This document shows positions 17,836 through 26,795 of a stretch of DNA of 64,000 nt, piece by piece (the first letter of the stretch is position 1; each line of letters starts with the position of its first letter). A program made the translations under genes and the position numbers. Under the pieces are notes generated by a model. It made no database searches. It saw nothing but the letters and a program-made list of their open reading frames with translations, and was not told the origin of the DNA. Source of the DNA: Amycolatopsis sp. NBRC 101858 (lineage in GTDB: Bacteria > Actinomycetota > Actinomycetes > Mycobacteriales > Pseudonocardiaceae); the NCBI RefSeq assembly GCF_030269325.1, contig NZ_BSTD01000007.1:248001-312000 (forward strand), read 5' to 3'.

Positions 17836-18056
17836 GCCGCCACGATCACCTCACCCCGCCGTTGTCTCTGGTCGCTGCCGGTAGGCAGCCCACCGCACAG
17901 GCCAGGACGCCCACGACGGTCGTGACCTACGCCGCTCCTCAACCGCCACCGCTTGCGCTGACACGCAGTCGCAGTAAGGTGCTCGGCGGGCACGTTCTGT
18001 CATCTTGATGGGACCTGGAGTAGGGGAATCAGCATGCTCAACATTGTGGCGCCGTC

Positions 18057-18482
18057 ATGACCGCACCACATCGCGATCTGCGGCTGATGCAGCAGCAAGC
18101 CGGCGAGCTCGACGCTCAGCTGGCCGCCACACGACACACCGCGCGCTCGGCCGACCAGCTGATCACCGCGACCGTGACCGGCCAGGAAAAGCTCGTCGAC
18201 CTGCGCATCGACGACCGCGCCCTCCATGGCACCCACTTACAGAAACTCGGACTCGGCATCGTCGAAGCCGTCCGCAACGCCCGCACCGCAGCCCGGGCGT
18301 CATCACTGCCGCACCTAAACGCCCTGTTCGGCAAACCAGCTCCCCCGCCCAGCCCCTCAGCGCCGCAGACCGCCGCACCGGAACCCACCCGACGCGCCGC
18401 CGCGCCGGCCGACGACGAGAACTTCGAGGAGCTCGACTTCCTCACCGACGATGAGCCCGAAGCCGGGGGTGGTCGCTGGTGA
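18057..18482 (+). CDS. YbaB/EbfC-family protein
   Basis: 141 residues. The first 95 residues show the small YbaB/EbfC alpha-beta-alpha layout (LRLMQQQAGELDAQLAATRH, ITATVTGQEKLVDLRIDDRA, GLGIVEAVRNARTAAR); the rest is a Pro/Ala/Glu linker ending DDEPEAGGGRW. In actinomycetes YbaB-like proteins are frequently encoded with WXG100 proteins of type VII-related loci. First gene of a tightly packed operon; its stop overlaps the next start (GTGA). Binding of DNA is known for the family, but the role in this context is open. Confidence 0.75.
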   Translation: MTAPHRDLRLMQQQAGELDAQLAATRHTARSADQLITATVTGQEKLVDLRIDDRALHGTHLQKLGLGIVEAVRNARTAARASSLPHLNALFGKPAPPPSPSAPQTAAPEPTRRAAAPADDENFEELDFLTDDEPEAGGGRW

Positions 18483-18784
18483 ACAGCGAAGAGAAGCTCT
18501 ACCACCTCGCCAAGGAGATCGACGCCCGGGTGGCCGCCGTCGAGCAGGCCGCCAAGACGGGAGAAAGCCTGCCGCTGGTGCTCGACATCGGCGCCGGCCT
18601 CGGCACGGTCACCGTCGACGGGATGGGCGGTCTGGTCTCGGTGGACCTCGCCCGCGACGCGGTCGCCGGACAGACCGGCGCCAGCCTGGCCGGGCACGTC
18701 CTGAGGGCGATCACCAACGCCGAATCCACGGCTACGACCCGGCGCAAGAACATGCTCGACGACGCGGCACGGGAGATCCGATGA
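18479..18784 (+). CDS. Second YbaB/EbfC-like protein
   Basis: 101 residues from GTG 18479. An N-terminal helix (EEKLYHLAKEIDARVAAVEQ), then LGTVTVDGMGGLVSVDLARD, which is the G-x-V-x-V-x-x-x-G-x-L-x-x-[IV] strand pair of the YbaB fold, and a C-terminal helix (AGHVLRAITNAESTA). It pairs with the longer YbaB-like protein directly upstream, perhaps as a heterodimer. Its TGA overlaps the ATG of the WXG100-like gene (ATGA), indicating translational coupling. Confidence 0.7.
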   Translation: MNSEEKLYHLAKEIDARVAAVEQAAKTGESLPLVLDIGAGLGTVTVDGMGGLVSVDLARDAVAGQTGASLAGHVLRAITNAESTATTRRKNMLDDAAREIR

Positions 18785-19146
18785 GCGGCAGCAACTTCAA
18801 CCCGCTCGGCAACGCCGCCGCCGGTTCCGGGTTCGAGGTCTACCCCGACGCGCTGCGCAAAGCCACCGACGACATCTACGCCGCCCGCGACAAGGTCGCC
18901 ACGTTCGGCAGCGAGGACCTGGCACAGATCGTCCTGCGCAACGATGACGTCGGGATGCTGGGCGTCCAGGCGGACGTCGTGCACATCTTCAACGAGACCA
19001 TCGCGCGCATGCGGGACAAGACCGACAAGGGCGTCATGCAGCTCGATCGGCTCGCCGAAGCACTCGACAAAGCCGCTGACTACTACGAGACGCAGGACGA
19101 GGCGGACTTCAAGCGGCTACGCGATCTGGAGAAGGGGCTGAACTGA
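18781..19146 (+). CDS. WXG100/EspC-type secretion-target protein
   Basis: 121 residues, nearly all helical, no signal peptide. GFEVYPDALRKATDDIYAAR begins the first helix, an NDDVGMLGV turn replaces the usual W-x-G, and ETIARMRDKTDKGVMQLDRL continues as the second helix; this helical hairpin is the fold of WXG100/EspC-like substrates of type VII systems. It is embedded between YbaB-like proteins and a second WXG100-type protein. No EccC ATPase is present in the window, so secretion would need a system elsewhere. Confidence 0.7.
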   Translation: MSGSNFNPLGNAAAGSGFEVYPDALRKATDDIYAARDKVATFGSEDLAQIVLRNDDVGMLGVQADVVHIFNETIARMRDKTDKGVMQLDRLAEALDKAADYYETQDEADFKRLRDLEKGLN

Positions 19147-19148
19147 CC

Positions 19149-19877
19149 ATGACGGCACCACCGCCCGCCCCACCCGATCCTCGCGCGCAGCCGCAGCCCT
19201 ACCCCGACGACGCCGACGCCAAGGTGCGACAAATCGCTCAGCTTTTCGGACAGGACAACGTCCTACGGCTGCTGGAAGACGTCCGCAACCGACTGCTCGG
19301 CAACGCCCTGCAAGTCCAATCCATGGCCATGGACTTCGCCCAGAAGAAGAACCTGGGCGACGCAGGCGACGACGTCGCCCAAGCCGTCCTGGCCGTGGCC
19401 GGGACCTGGAGCGGCCGCGGCGCAGCCCAGTTCACCGGCTACGCCGGCATGGTCAAAGACGCGCTCAAAGGACAGCAAGACATCGTGGCGAGCATGTCCG
19501 GAATCCTCACCGACATCGCCGGCTGCATCATCGACACCTACGCCAAAGCCATCGAGTTCATTGGCAACTGCGCCGTCGAACTCGGGAAGGTCGGCTACAA
19601 GACGATCATCGCGATCGCGACGGCGGAAATCCCCATCATCGACGTCATCACCTCGAAGGACGTGGTGGACACCGTCGCGGACGCGTTGTTCGACCTGGTC
19701 AAATCGGTCAGTGAACTGTTCGGGCACGCCCTCGACACGCTGGGCGAGTTCCGCGGGCAGGCCATCGCGCTGGTGCAGGCCAACACCAAGTTCCCCAACA
19801 TGCCTCCGATGCCGGGCGACTCCGGGATCGATGACCAGCGGCAGTGGCGTATCGACCCGTCGGCGGCGCCGGCATGA
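19149..19877 (+). CDS. WXG100-superfamily protein, long form
   Basis: 242 residues with a Pro-rich start (about 1-20), helices about 25-75, the turn VAGTWSGRGAAQFTGYAGMV carrying the W-S-G version of the W-x-G motif near residue 87, a second long helix, and then a hydrophobic helical C-terminal half (AGCIIDTYAKAIEFIGNCAV; VGYKTIIAIATAEIPIIDVI). Such long forms may act as effectors or partners secreted with the smaller protein. It follows that gene by two bases, and its stop overlaps the lipoprotein start. Confidence 0.7.
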   Translation: MTAPPPAPPDPRAQPQPYPDDADAKVRQIAQLFGQDNVLRLLEDVRNRLLGNALQVQSMAMDFAQKKNLGDAGDDVAQAVLAVAGTWSGRGAAQFTGYAGMVKDALKGQQDIVASMSGILTDIAGCIIDTYAKAIEFIGNCAVELGKVGYKTIIAIATAEIPIIDVITSKDVVDTVADALFDLVKSVSELFGHALDTLGEFRGQAIALVQANTKFPNMPPMPGDSGIDDQRQWRIDPSAAPA

Positions 19878-20485
19878 GGGCATCCATGAGGATCGTGTGC
19901 GTGACTCTGCTGTCGGCGAGCCTGTTGGCCGGCTGCGGACCGTCGAAACCGGACCGGCTGCTCTCCCAGCCGCCGGCACCGGCGCAGACGGGTGCGCCCC
20001 TGCCACTGGACCAGGTCGACAACCCCGTCGACTTGGCGAGGTTCGACTCCGATCCGTGCAGCCTGCTGACCAAGGAGCAGGCCGCGGCCGTGGTAGCTGA
20101 TCCGCCGAACGGGATGCAGCCGTCCCGGCGGACAAGCCTCCCCGCGTTCGGGTGCTCCTGGCCGAACCCGGCCGGCGCTCTGATGGTGGCGTTGAAACCG
20201 GTCCAGAGCCCGAAAACGCTCACCGAGCTCTCGGCGTCCCCTCTGAAGCAGGGCGGCGAGCTTGATCCGTGGACCGAGACCTCGATCAGTGACCTTCCCG
20301 CCGTCGTCTACCAACAGGCCCATTTCGCGGAGGAGTGCTCGATCTCGGTCGAGGTCACCGAGCAGCAGATGCTGACCTTCGAGATCGAGGGCAAAGATCT
20401 CCGCGACAGTTACTGGGACACCGACCGCTGCGGCGGCGTCGCGAAGATGGCCGAGTTCGTCATCGGCAACCTCCGACAAAGCTGA
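19874..20485 (+). CDS. DUF3558-type lipoprotein
   Basis: 203 residues from ATG 19874 (ATGA overlap with the previous stop). A lipoprotein signal peptide ends in the lipobox LLAGC at about residue 20. The mature part follows the DUF3558 pattern: DLARFDSDPCSLLTKEQAAA, FGCSWPNPAGALMVAL, and a late cysteine in DTDRCGGVAKMAEFVIGNL. The protein should sit on the outer face of the membrane. Last gene of the YbaB-WXG100 operon, where it may help export or anchor the substrates. Confidence 0.8.
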   Translation: MRASMRIVCVTLLSASLLAGCGPSKPDRLLSQPPAPAQTGAPLPLDQVDNPVDLARFDSDPCSLLTKEQAAAVVADPPNGMQPSRRTSLPAFGCSWPNPAGALMVALKPVQSPKTLTELSASPLKQGGELDPWTETSISDLPAVVYQQAHFAEECSISVEVTEQQMLTFEIEGKDLRDSYWDTDRCGGVAKMAEFVIGNLRQS

Positions 20486-20723
20486 CACGCGCGCCAAGCC
20501 CGCGCGTCGATCGGCAACAGAGGCCGCCCTGCCTACCCCGACGCCACGCTGCTGCGGATTCGTCAATCCGCGAACCCGCAACAGCGACCGGCCCCGTCCG
20601 ATATCGACTGGACGTCGTTCGATCCGTTGCACTCTCGCGATAACGAGCTCCTGAGGAACTGCAACGTCAGCGCCCTGCGCACGTACCACGGCGCTCAGGA
20701 TGTACGCAGTTGCGACCAGAGTC

Positions 20724-21272
20724 TCACGGACACCACGGCACGTGCGGCGTCCCCGCACCGCCGGGTCCGGTGTGCTGCTCCACCTCCCACAGATCCCCAC
20801 GAACCCACCCATAGGTTCCACCGCGATAGGACCAGCCCCATGGATGACCGTCGGAGGCACCACGCTTACACGAGACCCAGAATGTGGCTCCGCGCGCGAT
20901 CGTGCCCAGCACCGGGCCGTTGACCGGACGCGCCCGGATGCGGGCCCCATCCGCGGTTGCGACGACGCCGATCCAGGCCTGTGCCGTGGACGACGACGCC
21001 GGATACGACGACCGCAGCGCCACGTCGGTATCCGTCGGCCAGACGAGGCTGCCGTCCGGAGCCACCGCCGGAACTCCCGCCTGGCGTGATACCTCACCCG
21101 GCAGACCCACGTCGGGCTGATCAGGATCCGCCGCCACGACCGAGGACACCGGAGGCATCACCGCCCCCTGCGCCGGGGCAGCCGCGGCCAACAGCGAACC
21201 GGTCAACGCGCCGGCGACGAGGACGGACGCCGCGGCCCGCCGCGGCATGCAGGTGTGAAGAGTTACTGACAT
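20724..21272 (-). CDS. Secreted SH3b-domain protein
   Basis: 182 residues. The ATG at 21270-21272 has AGGAG eight bases upstream, and a longer frame is rejected. Residues 1-37 form a signal peptide (RRAAASVLVAGALTGSLLAA, cleavage near AQGA). The C-terminal 80 residues are an SH3b-like domain: GARIRARPVNGPVLGTIARG, FWVSCKRGASDGHPWGWSYR, GTYGWVRGDLWE. Such domains bind cell-wall peptides or act as stand-alone secreted ligand binders. A decayed copy of the same domain lies 3 kb to the left on the same strand, so the family has duplicated locally. Confidence 0.75.
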   Translation of the reverse strand: MSVTLHTCMPRRAAASVLVAGALTGSLLAAAAPAQGAVMPPVSSVVAADPDQPDVGLPGEVSRQAGVPAVAPDGSLVWPTDTDVALRSSYPASSSTAQAWIGVVATADGARIRARPVNGPVLGTIARGATFWVSCKRGASDGHPWGWSYRGGTYGWVRGDLWEVEQHTGPGGAGTPHVPWCP

Positions 21273-21455
21273 GAAAGAACTCCTGTCGAGACAGCGTCGC
21301 GTCGACGTGACCGGACAGGGGACGCTCTGCCGAGCACAGGCAACAGACTCACGAACCGGCGCAACCACACCGCCCGCCGAAGAGCGGGCAGTAGTTCTCA
21401 CAGCGGACCGGCCAAATTCCCGATACTGGCTCATGGCCGGCGTGTGAGAGATGTA

Positions 21456-21498
21456 CGGCTCGGGAGAGGTGCCCTCCCCTGCGACCTCTCCCGAGCCG
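21456..21498. repeat. Perfect 15-bp hairpin
   Basis: CGGCTCGGGAGAGGT and ACCTCTCCCGAGCCG are exact complements around a 13-base loop. No gene ends here: the SH3b gene points away and the next gene starts 395 bases further right. It may be a leader structure, a protein-binding palindrome or the terminator of an unannotated small RNA. Confidence 0.6.
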
Positions 21499-21756
21499 AG
21501 AACCGTGCTCCGCCTGGGGGTTAAGCGCGGAGACGGTCCTCAGAAGGGTCCATTGTGGTCACTCCCGTCTGGACCACTGTGGATCACCTTCTGAAACCAG
21601 AGTGCCCCAGAAGCCAGTAATTCGCCACAAGTGTGGCGGATTTTCTTGATATTACTGTCGGTGTCCGGTCCTGCGCGATGCGCAGCCCAGGGATATGTTC
21701 CTCCCTGCGAGTCGACCGCCCGGTCGCCGTGGCTGGACCTCAGTGCAGCAGACCCG

Positions 21757-21827
21757 CGGTCCCGGGCAAGCCCTGCACGCCGCGCCCTCGGCGCTCGTCG
21801 GTGAGCGGCAGGCTTGCCCCGGGACCG
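21757..21827. repeat. Long inverted repeat upstream of gene at 21893
   Basis: Arms 21757-21776 and 21808-21827 pair over 20 positions with one base slipped on each side. The structure lies 66-136 bases before the start of the DUF7715-like gene and is one of several long palindromes in front of genes in this half of the window. Confidence 0.6.
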
Positions 21828-21892
21828 CCGGGGGCCCGCTGTCGCAGGCCGCATCCGCGGCCGCCCGGCCGCCGGCCGCAAGGGAGAACCTC

Positions 21893-22312
21893 ATGCTCAA
21901 GTACTTCGTCTCCACCCACCGCACCCAAGGCCAACGGGACAACGACTTCACCAGCATCGCGGGCACAGAATTGGTCGATCTCACCGGCGAATGCCACGAC
22001 GACCCGGACTCACCGATCTGCGGCTGCGCCCGCAGCTTCGTCGGCATCACCAGCCGGCAAACCTCCACCACCGCCGAAGTCACCGAAACCGACATGACCG
22101 CCGCGGAGTACATCGGCCACTTCCACACCGGCCTGCTCGCGCTCGGATGGAAAGACGACGCCAACACCCGCAACGGGATCATCGACGCCGCGGTCGAACT
22201 GCTGCTGCTCGCCGCGATGTGGCCGGCCGGCACCGTCGTCGAACGCCGAGGCCGCGAGATCCGCGTGCGGTCCTTCCCTTCCCGCCGACGACCAGGCCTC
22301 CGACGCTCGTAG
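21893..22312 (+). CDS. Conserved actinobacterial protein of DUF7715 type
   Basis: 139 residues from ATG 21893 with AGGGAG seven bases upstream. It opens LKYFVSTHRTQGQRDNDF and contains GECHDDPDSPICGCARSFVG, with three cysteines in a C-x(8,9)-C-x-C arrangement, then ITSRQTSTTAEVTETDMTAA and a helix with YIGHFHTGLLALGW. The pattern V-S-T-x-R-T-Q-G ... C-G-C-x-R-x-F-x-G is that of a small family found on actinomycete plasmids and integrative elements. Function unknown. It is the leftmost gene I assign to the element-like part of the window. Confidence 0.6.
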   Translation: MLKYFVSTHRTQGQRDNDFTSIAGTELVDLTGECHDDPDSPICGCARSFVGITSRQTSTTAEVTETDMTAAEYIGHFHTGLLALGWKDDANTRNGIIDAAVELLLLAAMWPAGTVVERRGREIRVRSFPSRRRPGLRRS

Positions 22313-22344
22313 CCACTCTCGCCCGCTCATACCTAGGAGTGCTC

Positions 22345-23178
22345 ATGTCCGATTCCACCGACGCGCGGCGCTCGCGCGTTCCTCCAGCACGCCGCCGAAC
22401 CCACCAACCCGGTCCTTTCCCGCTACATCGCCGAGGTCGGGCCCGTCGACGCTGCCCACCACATCTGCGAGCGCACCGCGCCGGCCGACGTGCTCGCCGA
22501 TACCCGCCCCGGCGCCACCTGGATGCTCGCCGAAGCCAGCCTGCGCGCCGCAGCACAGCTCGGCGCCCGCTTCGTGATCCCCGAAGACGACGAATGGCCG
22601 GCGGCCGACACCTTCGCCGGCCTGAGTGCCCTGGCCGCCGACGACGACAGCTCCGGCGGCCCGCCCCTGGGCCTGTGGGTCCAGGGCGAGTCACGACTCG
22701 ACGACCTGACGGCCGCGCGTTCGGTCGCGATCGTGGGCTCCCGGGCCGCGACCGAGTACGGCGAGCACCACGCCGCGGAATTCGCCTACGCGCTGGCGTC
22801 GCGCAACATCGCGGTGTGGAGCGGGGCCGCCTACGGCATCGACGGCGCCGCCCACCGAGGAGCGCTCGCGACCGACCCACCGGGCGGCACCGTCGCGGTC
22901 CTCGCCAACGGGCTCGACGCGGGATACCCGGCCGGACACGTGGGCCTGCTCAAGCGGATCGCCGCCGCCGGCGCCGTCGTGTCCGAGTACCCGCCGGGTG
23001 TCCCGCCAGCACGGCACGCTTCCTGGCCCGCCACCGCCTCGTGGCCGCGTTCACCAGCGCGACCGTCGTCGTCGAGGCCGGCGTCCGCAGCGCCGCCCGC
23101 CACATCGCCCGGACCGCCGCCGCACTCGGGCGACCGGTCCTCGCCGTCCCCGGCCCGATCACCTCCGCGGCGTCGGCC
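22345..23178 (+). pseudogene. dprA: DprA-like DNA-processing protein, frameshifted and 3'-truncated
   Basis: The product is recognisable across two frames. After MSDSTDA a shift near 22366 leads to ARAFLQHAAEPTNPVLSRYI and the Rossmann core SVAIVGSRAATEYGEHHAAE, WSGAAYGIDGAAHRGAL, TVAVLANGLDAGYPAGHVGL. A second shift (one base missing near 23022) returns to the first frame with FLARHRLVAAFTSATVVVEA and RPVLAVPGPITSAASA, after which similarity stops abruptly. The two shifts compensate. DprA proteins bind single-stranded DNA and load RecA. The matching C-terminus lies 5 kb further right, as if an insertion had split the gene. Confidence 0.8.
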
Positions 23179-23273
23179 GTTATCCGGACTACGATGCTTA
23201 GGGTCCACGCCGGAGGCGCTTGCAACCTGGAGCCGGTTGACTACTGCTGATTCGGCACACACCTCGGGGGTGT

Positions 23274-26200
23274 TCAGTCAAGGCTATGAAGAGCGCGCAC
23301 CTGTTCAGCCTCCTGACTCCTACCTGCCCTGTCCAGCATCACTGCGTACAGACGAGCGGCTTGTTCCACCTCTTGGTCTGCTTGAGCTTGACCTGGTTCA
23401 GAGATGGACAGGTACAAGTCGAGCGACTCCTCGCTGGCGGACAGGGCACGGTCAATGTCACCGCCCGTTTCGTGCAGACTAGCCGCCACGGCCGCTAGCA
23501 CTACCGCTCGCACCTCGGGGGGACTGGTCGTGTTCAACGCGGCCTCAGCCTGGTCGGCCAACCCCATAGCGTCCGCGTGCTCGCCGCGGATGAGCAGAGC
23601 GATCGCAGTCTCAGCGACGAGGTGCACCCACGCGCCCACTCCCCCTTCGTCGTGATTCTCGGCGAAGTACGACGCCCATTGACGGCAAATATCCATGGCT
23701 TGGTTTAGCATGAACATTCGATCGGCGGCAGAAATTTCCTGGTTTTCAACTGTCATCAATCGACCGATCAGCCCAGGAATTATTTCTATGAGATCTGCAC
23801 GATCCTTAACCAGGCCCAGCACATCCACCAATGCCCTGAGTGGCGTCACGCCGTCCGCCAACCCGTCGACTTTCACTACACAAACAACAAGACCTTCCAG
23901 TATCCGAACCAAGCGCGATTGTGCCGACGGCGTTCGGTCTGCAGCAACGCGCGCGAACTCGAGCGCGTCGATACGAAGGTTCCAGACATCACCCCGATCC
24001 TCACTCCTACCAGCGAGCATGTCGGCGAATTTGTCGAAAAATTCAGCCGCCAAAGTGAGCACCGTTGTCGGCATCGCCATAGCCATGGAATGCGCGTTCG
24101 CCACAGCCAACGCGAGCAGAGGACGCGCCTCGTTCCAGCGTCCGACATCCACCAGGGACGCAGCCACACATTCGACAAGAGCGAACATGGTGCCCGCGTT
24201 CGAGGAGTTGCTTCTGAACTGGTCCAGGTCCAAGCTTTCCCGCACCATTGCAACAGCGTCGTCCAAACGCTCCTCTGCCATCAAATTTTCCACTTGAGCC
24301 AATATCATCAGTGGACTTGACGCGCCCATGTCTCGAAGTTCGAGGCCGCCACCCTGGGCGTATTGCGAGAATTTGGCTTCATGTTCCTTGACTTTATTGG
24401 CGTCATCCAGCTCAACGTAACACATTCTGAGTTGCAAGTGAGCATTTTCCAACATCGTTCGCATTGTGCGCGAATCATCCTGCAAAGACTCGATCAGGCG
24501 AATGGCATCTTCAAGGACTAAGGCCGCGTCCACGTAACGTTGAAGACCAAGTAGTGCGCTGCCGCGGGCGAGCGACGCGACTCCGGCCGCGCCGGGGCGC
24601 TCGTCCTCGGGAAAGTCTCCGACCGAGTCCAATATCTGCTGGCTGAGGACGAGCGCGGCGTCGTGCTGACCAGCAGTCAAGGCCGTCAGCGCCTTCTTGA
24701 GCAGGTCGTCGTACACGCTCTCGTAATCAGGTTCTGTCGAGCCGGCTGCAGCTAGCTTCTGACGGACCCTACTGGCATCTGCTGCTGCCTCGGCGCTGCC
24801 CGCGTCGTCGCCAACGACTGTTAGCTTGAAGCTGAGCTCGCCCAGCGCGGAGGCCAACGACCGCTGTGCGTCTGGACTGGGGTCCGTCCGAAGCATGTGA
24901 ACAGCGTCTCGAAGGTGCGCGACGGCGTTGTCGTGCATACCTGCGCAGAATGCGAAGTCGCTTAGGTCGCGCAGGTAGTCACCCGTCGGCTCAACGTCAG
25001 GGTGCCGGGACTGGGCATTGCGCATGACCGTGTAGATGCCGATGTCCACGAGAGAGTCACCAGGGGCAGGAGCTTCGGCCATGACGGCCTCGAGGGTGTC
25101 GTCGTCGAGGTGGGTGATGGCTGCAAGTGCGGCGTTTCCTGCTGCAAAGGCCACCGCGGGGTTCTCTCGGAGATTGGCCGCCAGATGGGGGGCAACGTGA
25201 GGGTTGCGGCCGGGGGCTGAGGCGGCTGCTAGGAAGGTGATGGCGCGGTCGATGTAGCTGGGCCAGCTGCCGTCGGGGTTACGGGCGAGCAGTTCGCGCA
25301 CACGGTCGAGAGACCAACCCGGGGCATCGCCGCCGTGGCCGGGCATGCACAGGGCGATGAAGTCTTCGGCGAGGTGGTCCGGGTAGAGGGGTTCCAGTCG
25401 GGCCACTTCGGTGGTCACCGGCGTCTCAGGTGGGTAGCAGCGGGCGTGGTCGGCCAGCACGGTATCCGGCGACAGGCCCGTGGTAAAGCCCGCGACCGCG
25501 GCCTTAGCCTCGGAATACGACAGCCTGCCGGTGAGACAGGCGGTGAAGACCGCGTGACGCATGATCTCAGGTGTGGTGGTGAACGTCCGGGAGCGTTCGA
25601 TCCATTCATGCCAGTGTCGCTCTTCGCGTTCTAGCAGGTACCTGGAAAGCCGTCCAGGTTCTGCGAAGCCGTCGACCGTTTCGCCCCTTGCGTGCGCGTC
25701 GACCGCGACCAGCGCCGCCATGTGCAGTGACAGGGCTGATCCCATGTCTGGCCGATCAAGCGGGACAGGTGGGCGTAGGTCTGCCACGTCAACCAAGCGC
25801 AGTGCCTTGGCGAAACAGTCACAGGCGTGGTGAAACGCGTCGAGTCGCTCGTTGAGCGTGTCGGCCAGCGGTGCCAAGGCCATCTCGTCGACAGTCGCCC
25901 CCTGCAGTTCCGTCCGCACCCACGACAGGGGCTGGCGTGAACGGCCCACCAGCAACACTCGCGAGTCCAGGGCGGCCCCCAGAGCCGGGTCACGCAGGAA
26001 GGACGCGAGGACAGGGACCGGGAGTCGGTCGGCGTAGTCGACCACTAGCAGCAGGTTCCGACCTCCTCGCCCCTTCTCCGGCAGCGGATCGGTCCGGCTC
26101 TGGTCGCGGCGCACCACCGACCACTCGGGCTCACTGATGTCAGCAAATTTCTCGGCCAGCCTGGTCTTGCCCTGGCCACCTGGACCGTGCAGCCAGCGGA

Positions 26201-26672
26201 CAGCCAGGCGTCCTGGAGCATCCCGCCAGCGGGTCAGGTCGGCTAGCTCTCTGTCTCGCCCCCTGAAGGAGACCACCTCGTTACGACTGTTCAACAGCTC
26301 GCTGGGCGGCGCGGAGGTACCGTCGAACGGCTCGTCGTCGGGCAGGGCGAGTTCGATCGCACGGTCACGTGCGGTTGTATAGCGATCCCACCAGTACTTG
26401 AAGGTCGCCCGGTCGTCACTCAGTACATGGTTCCTACCGCGCTTTGTGTCGACCTGCAGGCAGCCTCGGATAAACCCCTTGACCACGGAGTTCGTGGGCT
26501 TGTGCGCGCCTTTTAATACGTTGTAGACCGACTTGGTTGACAAGTTTCCCAGGTCTCCCTCCTCGTGCTTGTCGAGCGTGTTGAGTCTGAGGGCGACCTC
26601 GCGGGGTGCCGGCTCTTGCACAGCTTTGTAGAGATCCATCAGGACTTCGTGGGCGCTCTCCTGGTCCGTCAC
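23274..26672 (-). CDS. STAND NTPase with C-terminal TPR-like repeats
   Basis: 1132 residues from GTG 26672, which has GGAAGG five bases upstream; an ATG 18 codons earlier is possible. An N-terminal module of about 110 residues (REVALRLNTLDKHEEGDLG, LSTKSVYNVLKGAHKP, VLSDDRATFKYWWDRY) resembles HTH-like leaders of actinobacterial STAND proteins. The NTPase has Walker A HGPGGQGKTRLAEKFA near residue 168-180 and Walker B NLLLVVDYADRLP near 210. The last 600 residues are helical repeats. Middle and 3' parts are less GC-rich than neighbours, a sign of transfer. STAND proteins of this build serve as signalling switches and, in several families, as antiphage sensors; which applies here is not known. 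Confidence 0.8.
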   Translation of the reverse strand: MTDQESAHEVLMDLYKAVQEPAPREVALRLNTLDKHEEGDLGNLSTKSVYNVLKGAHKPTNSVVKGFIRGCLQVDTKRGRNHVLSDDRATFKYWWDRYTTARDRAIELALPDDEPFDGTSAPPSELLNSRNEVVSFRGRDRELADLTRWRDAPGRLAVRWLHGPGGQGKTRLAEKFADISEPEWSVVRRDQSRTDPLPEKGRGGRNLLLVVDYADRLPVPVLASFLRDPALGAALDSRVLLVGRSRQPLSWVRTELQGATVDEMALAPLADTLNERLDAFHHACDCFAKALRLVDVADLRPPVPLDRPDMGSALSLHMAALVAVDAHARGETVDGFAEPGRLSRYLLEREERHWHEWIERSRTFTTTPEIMRHAVFTACLTGRLSYSEAKAAVAGFTTGLSPDTVLADHARCYPPETPVTTEVARLEPLYPDHLAEDFIALCMPGHGGDAPGWSLDRVRELLARNPDGSWPSYIDRAITFLAAASAPGRNPHVAPHLAANLRENPAVAFAAGNAALAAITHLDDDTLEAVMAEAPAPGDSLVDIGIYTVMRNAQSRHPDVEPTGDYLRDLSDFAFCAGMHDNAVAHLRDAVHMLRTDPSPDAQRSLASALGELSFKLTVVGDDAGSAEAAADASRVRQKLAAAGSTEPDYESVYDDLLKKALTALTAGQHDAALVLSQQILDSVGDFPEDERPGAAGVASLARGSALLGLQRYVDAALVLEDAIRLIESLQDDSRTMRTMLENAHLQLRMCYVELDDANKVKEHEAKFSQYAQGGGLELRDMGASSPLMILAQVENLMAEERLDDAVAMVRESLDLDQFRSNSSNAGTMFALVECVAASLVDVGRWNEARPLLALAVANAHSMAMAMPTTVLTLAAEFFDKFADMLAGRSEDRGDVWNLRIDALEFARVAADRTPSAQSRLVRILEGLVVCVVKVDGLADGVTPLRALVDVLGLVKDRADLIEIIPGLIGRLMTVENQEISAADRMFMLNQAMDICRQWASYFAENHDEGGVGAWVHLVAETAIALLIRGEHADAMGLADQAEAALNTTSPPEVRAVVLAAVAASLHETGGDIDRALSASEESLDLYLSISEPGQAQADQEVEQAARLYAVMLDRAGRSQEAEQVRALHSLD

Positions 26673-26795
26673 GCCAACCTTCCTTCCCCTGTCCTGCGCC
26701 GTGCAATCTTGTGCAACTTTGACCATTTCCCCTGCTTGCAGCCTTGCCTGAGTTTTCTTGGAGGTGCACCAGCCGATCTACCTGATGGAGTTGCC

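Larger units (their letters stand above)
21273..21892. promoter_or_regulatory. Divergent intergenic region with two long hairpins
   Basis: About 620 bases between the SH3b gene (leftward) and the gene at 21893 (rightward). It holds a perfect 15-bp hairpin (arms 21456-21470 and 21484-21498) and a 20-bp near-perfect inverted repeat (21757-21776 and 21808-21827). No coding frame with family features was found. Confidence 0.6.

Noticed and set aside
22345..23250. Programmed frameshifting in dprA
   Set aside because: The two shifts are compensatory, but the sites (GCGCGGCGCTCG and CGGCACGCTTCC) show no slippery heptamer, and the gene also lacks its C-terminus; ordinary decay or base error is simpler.
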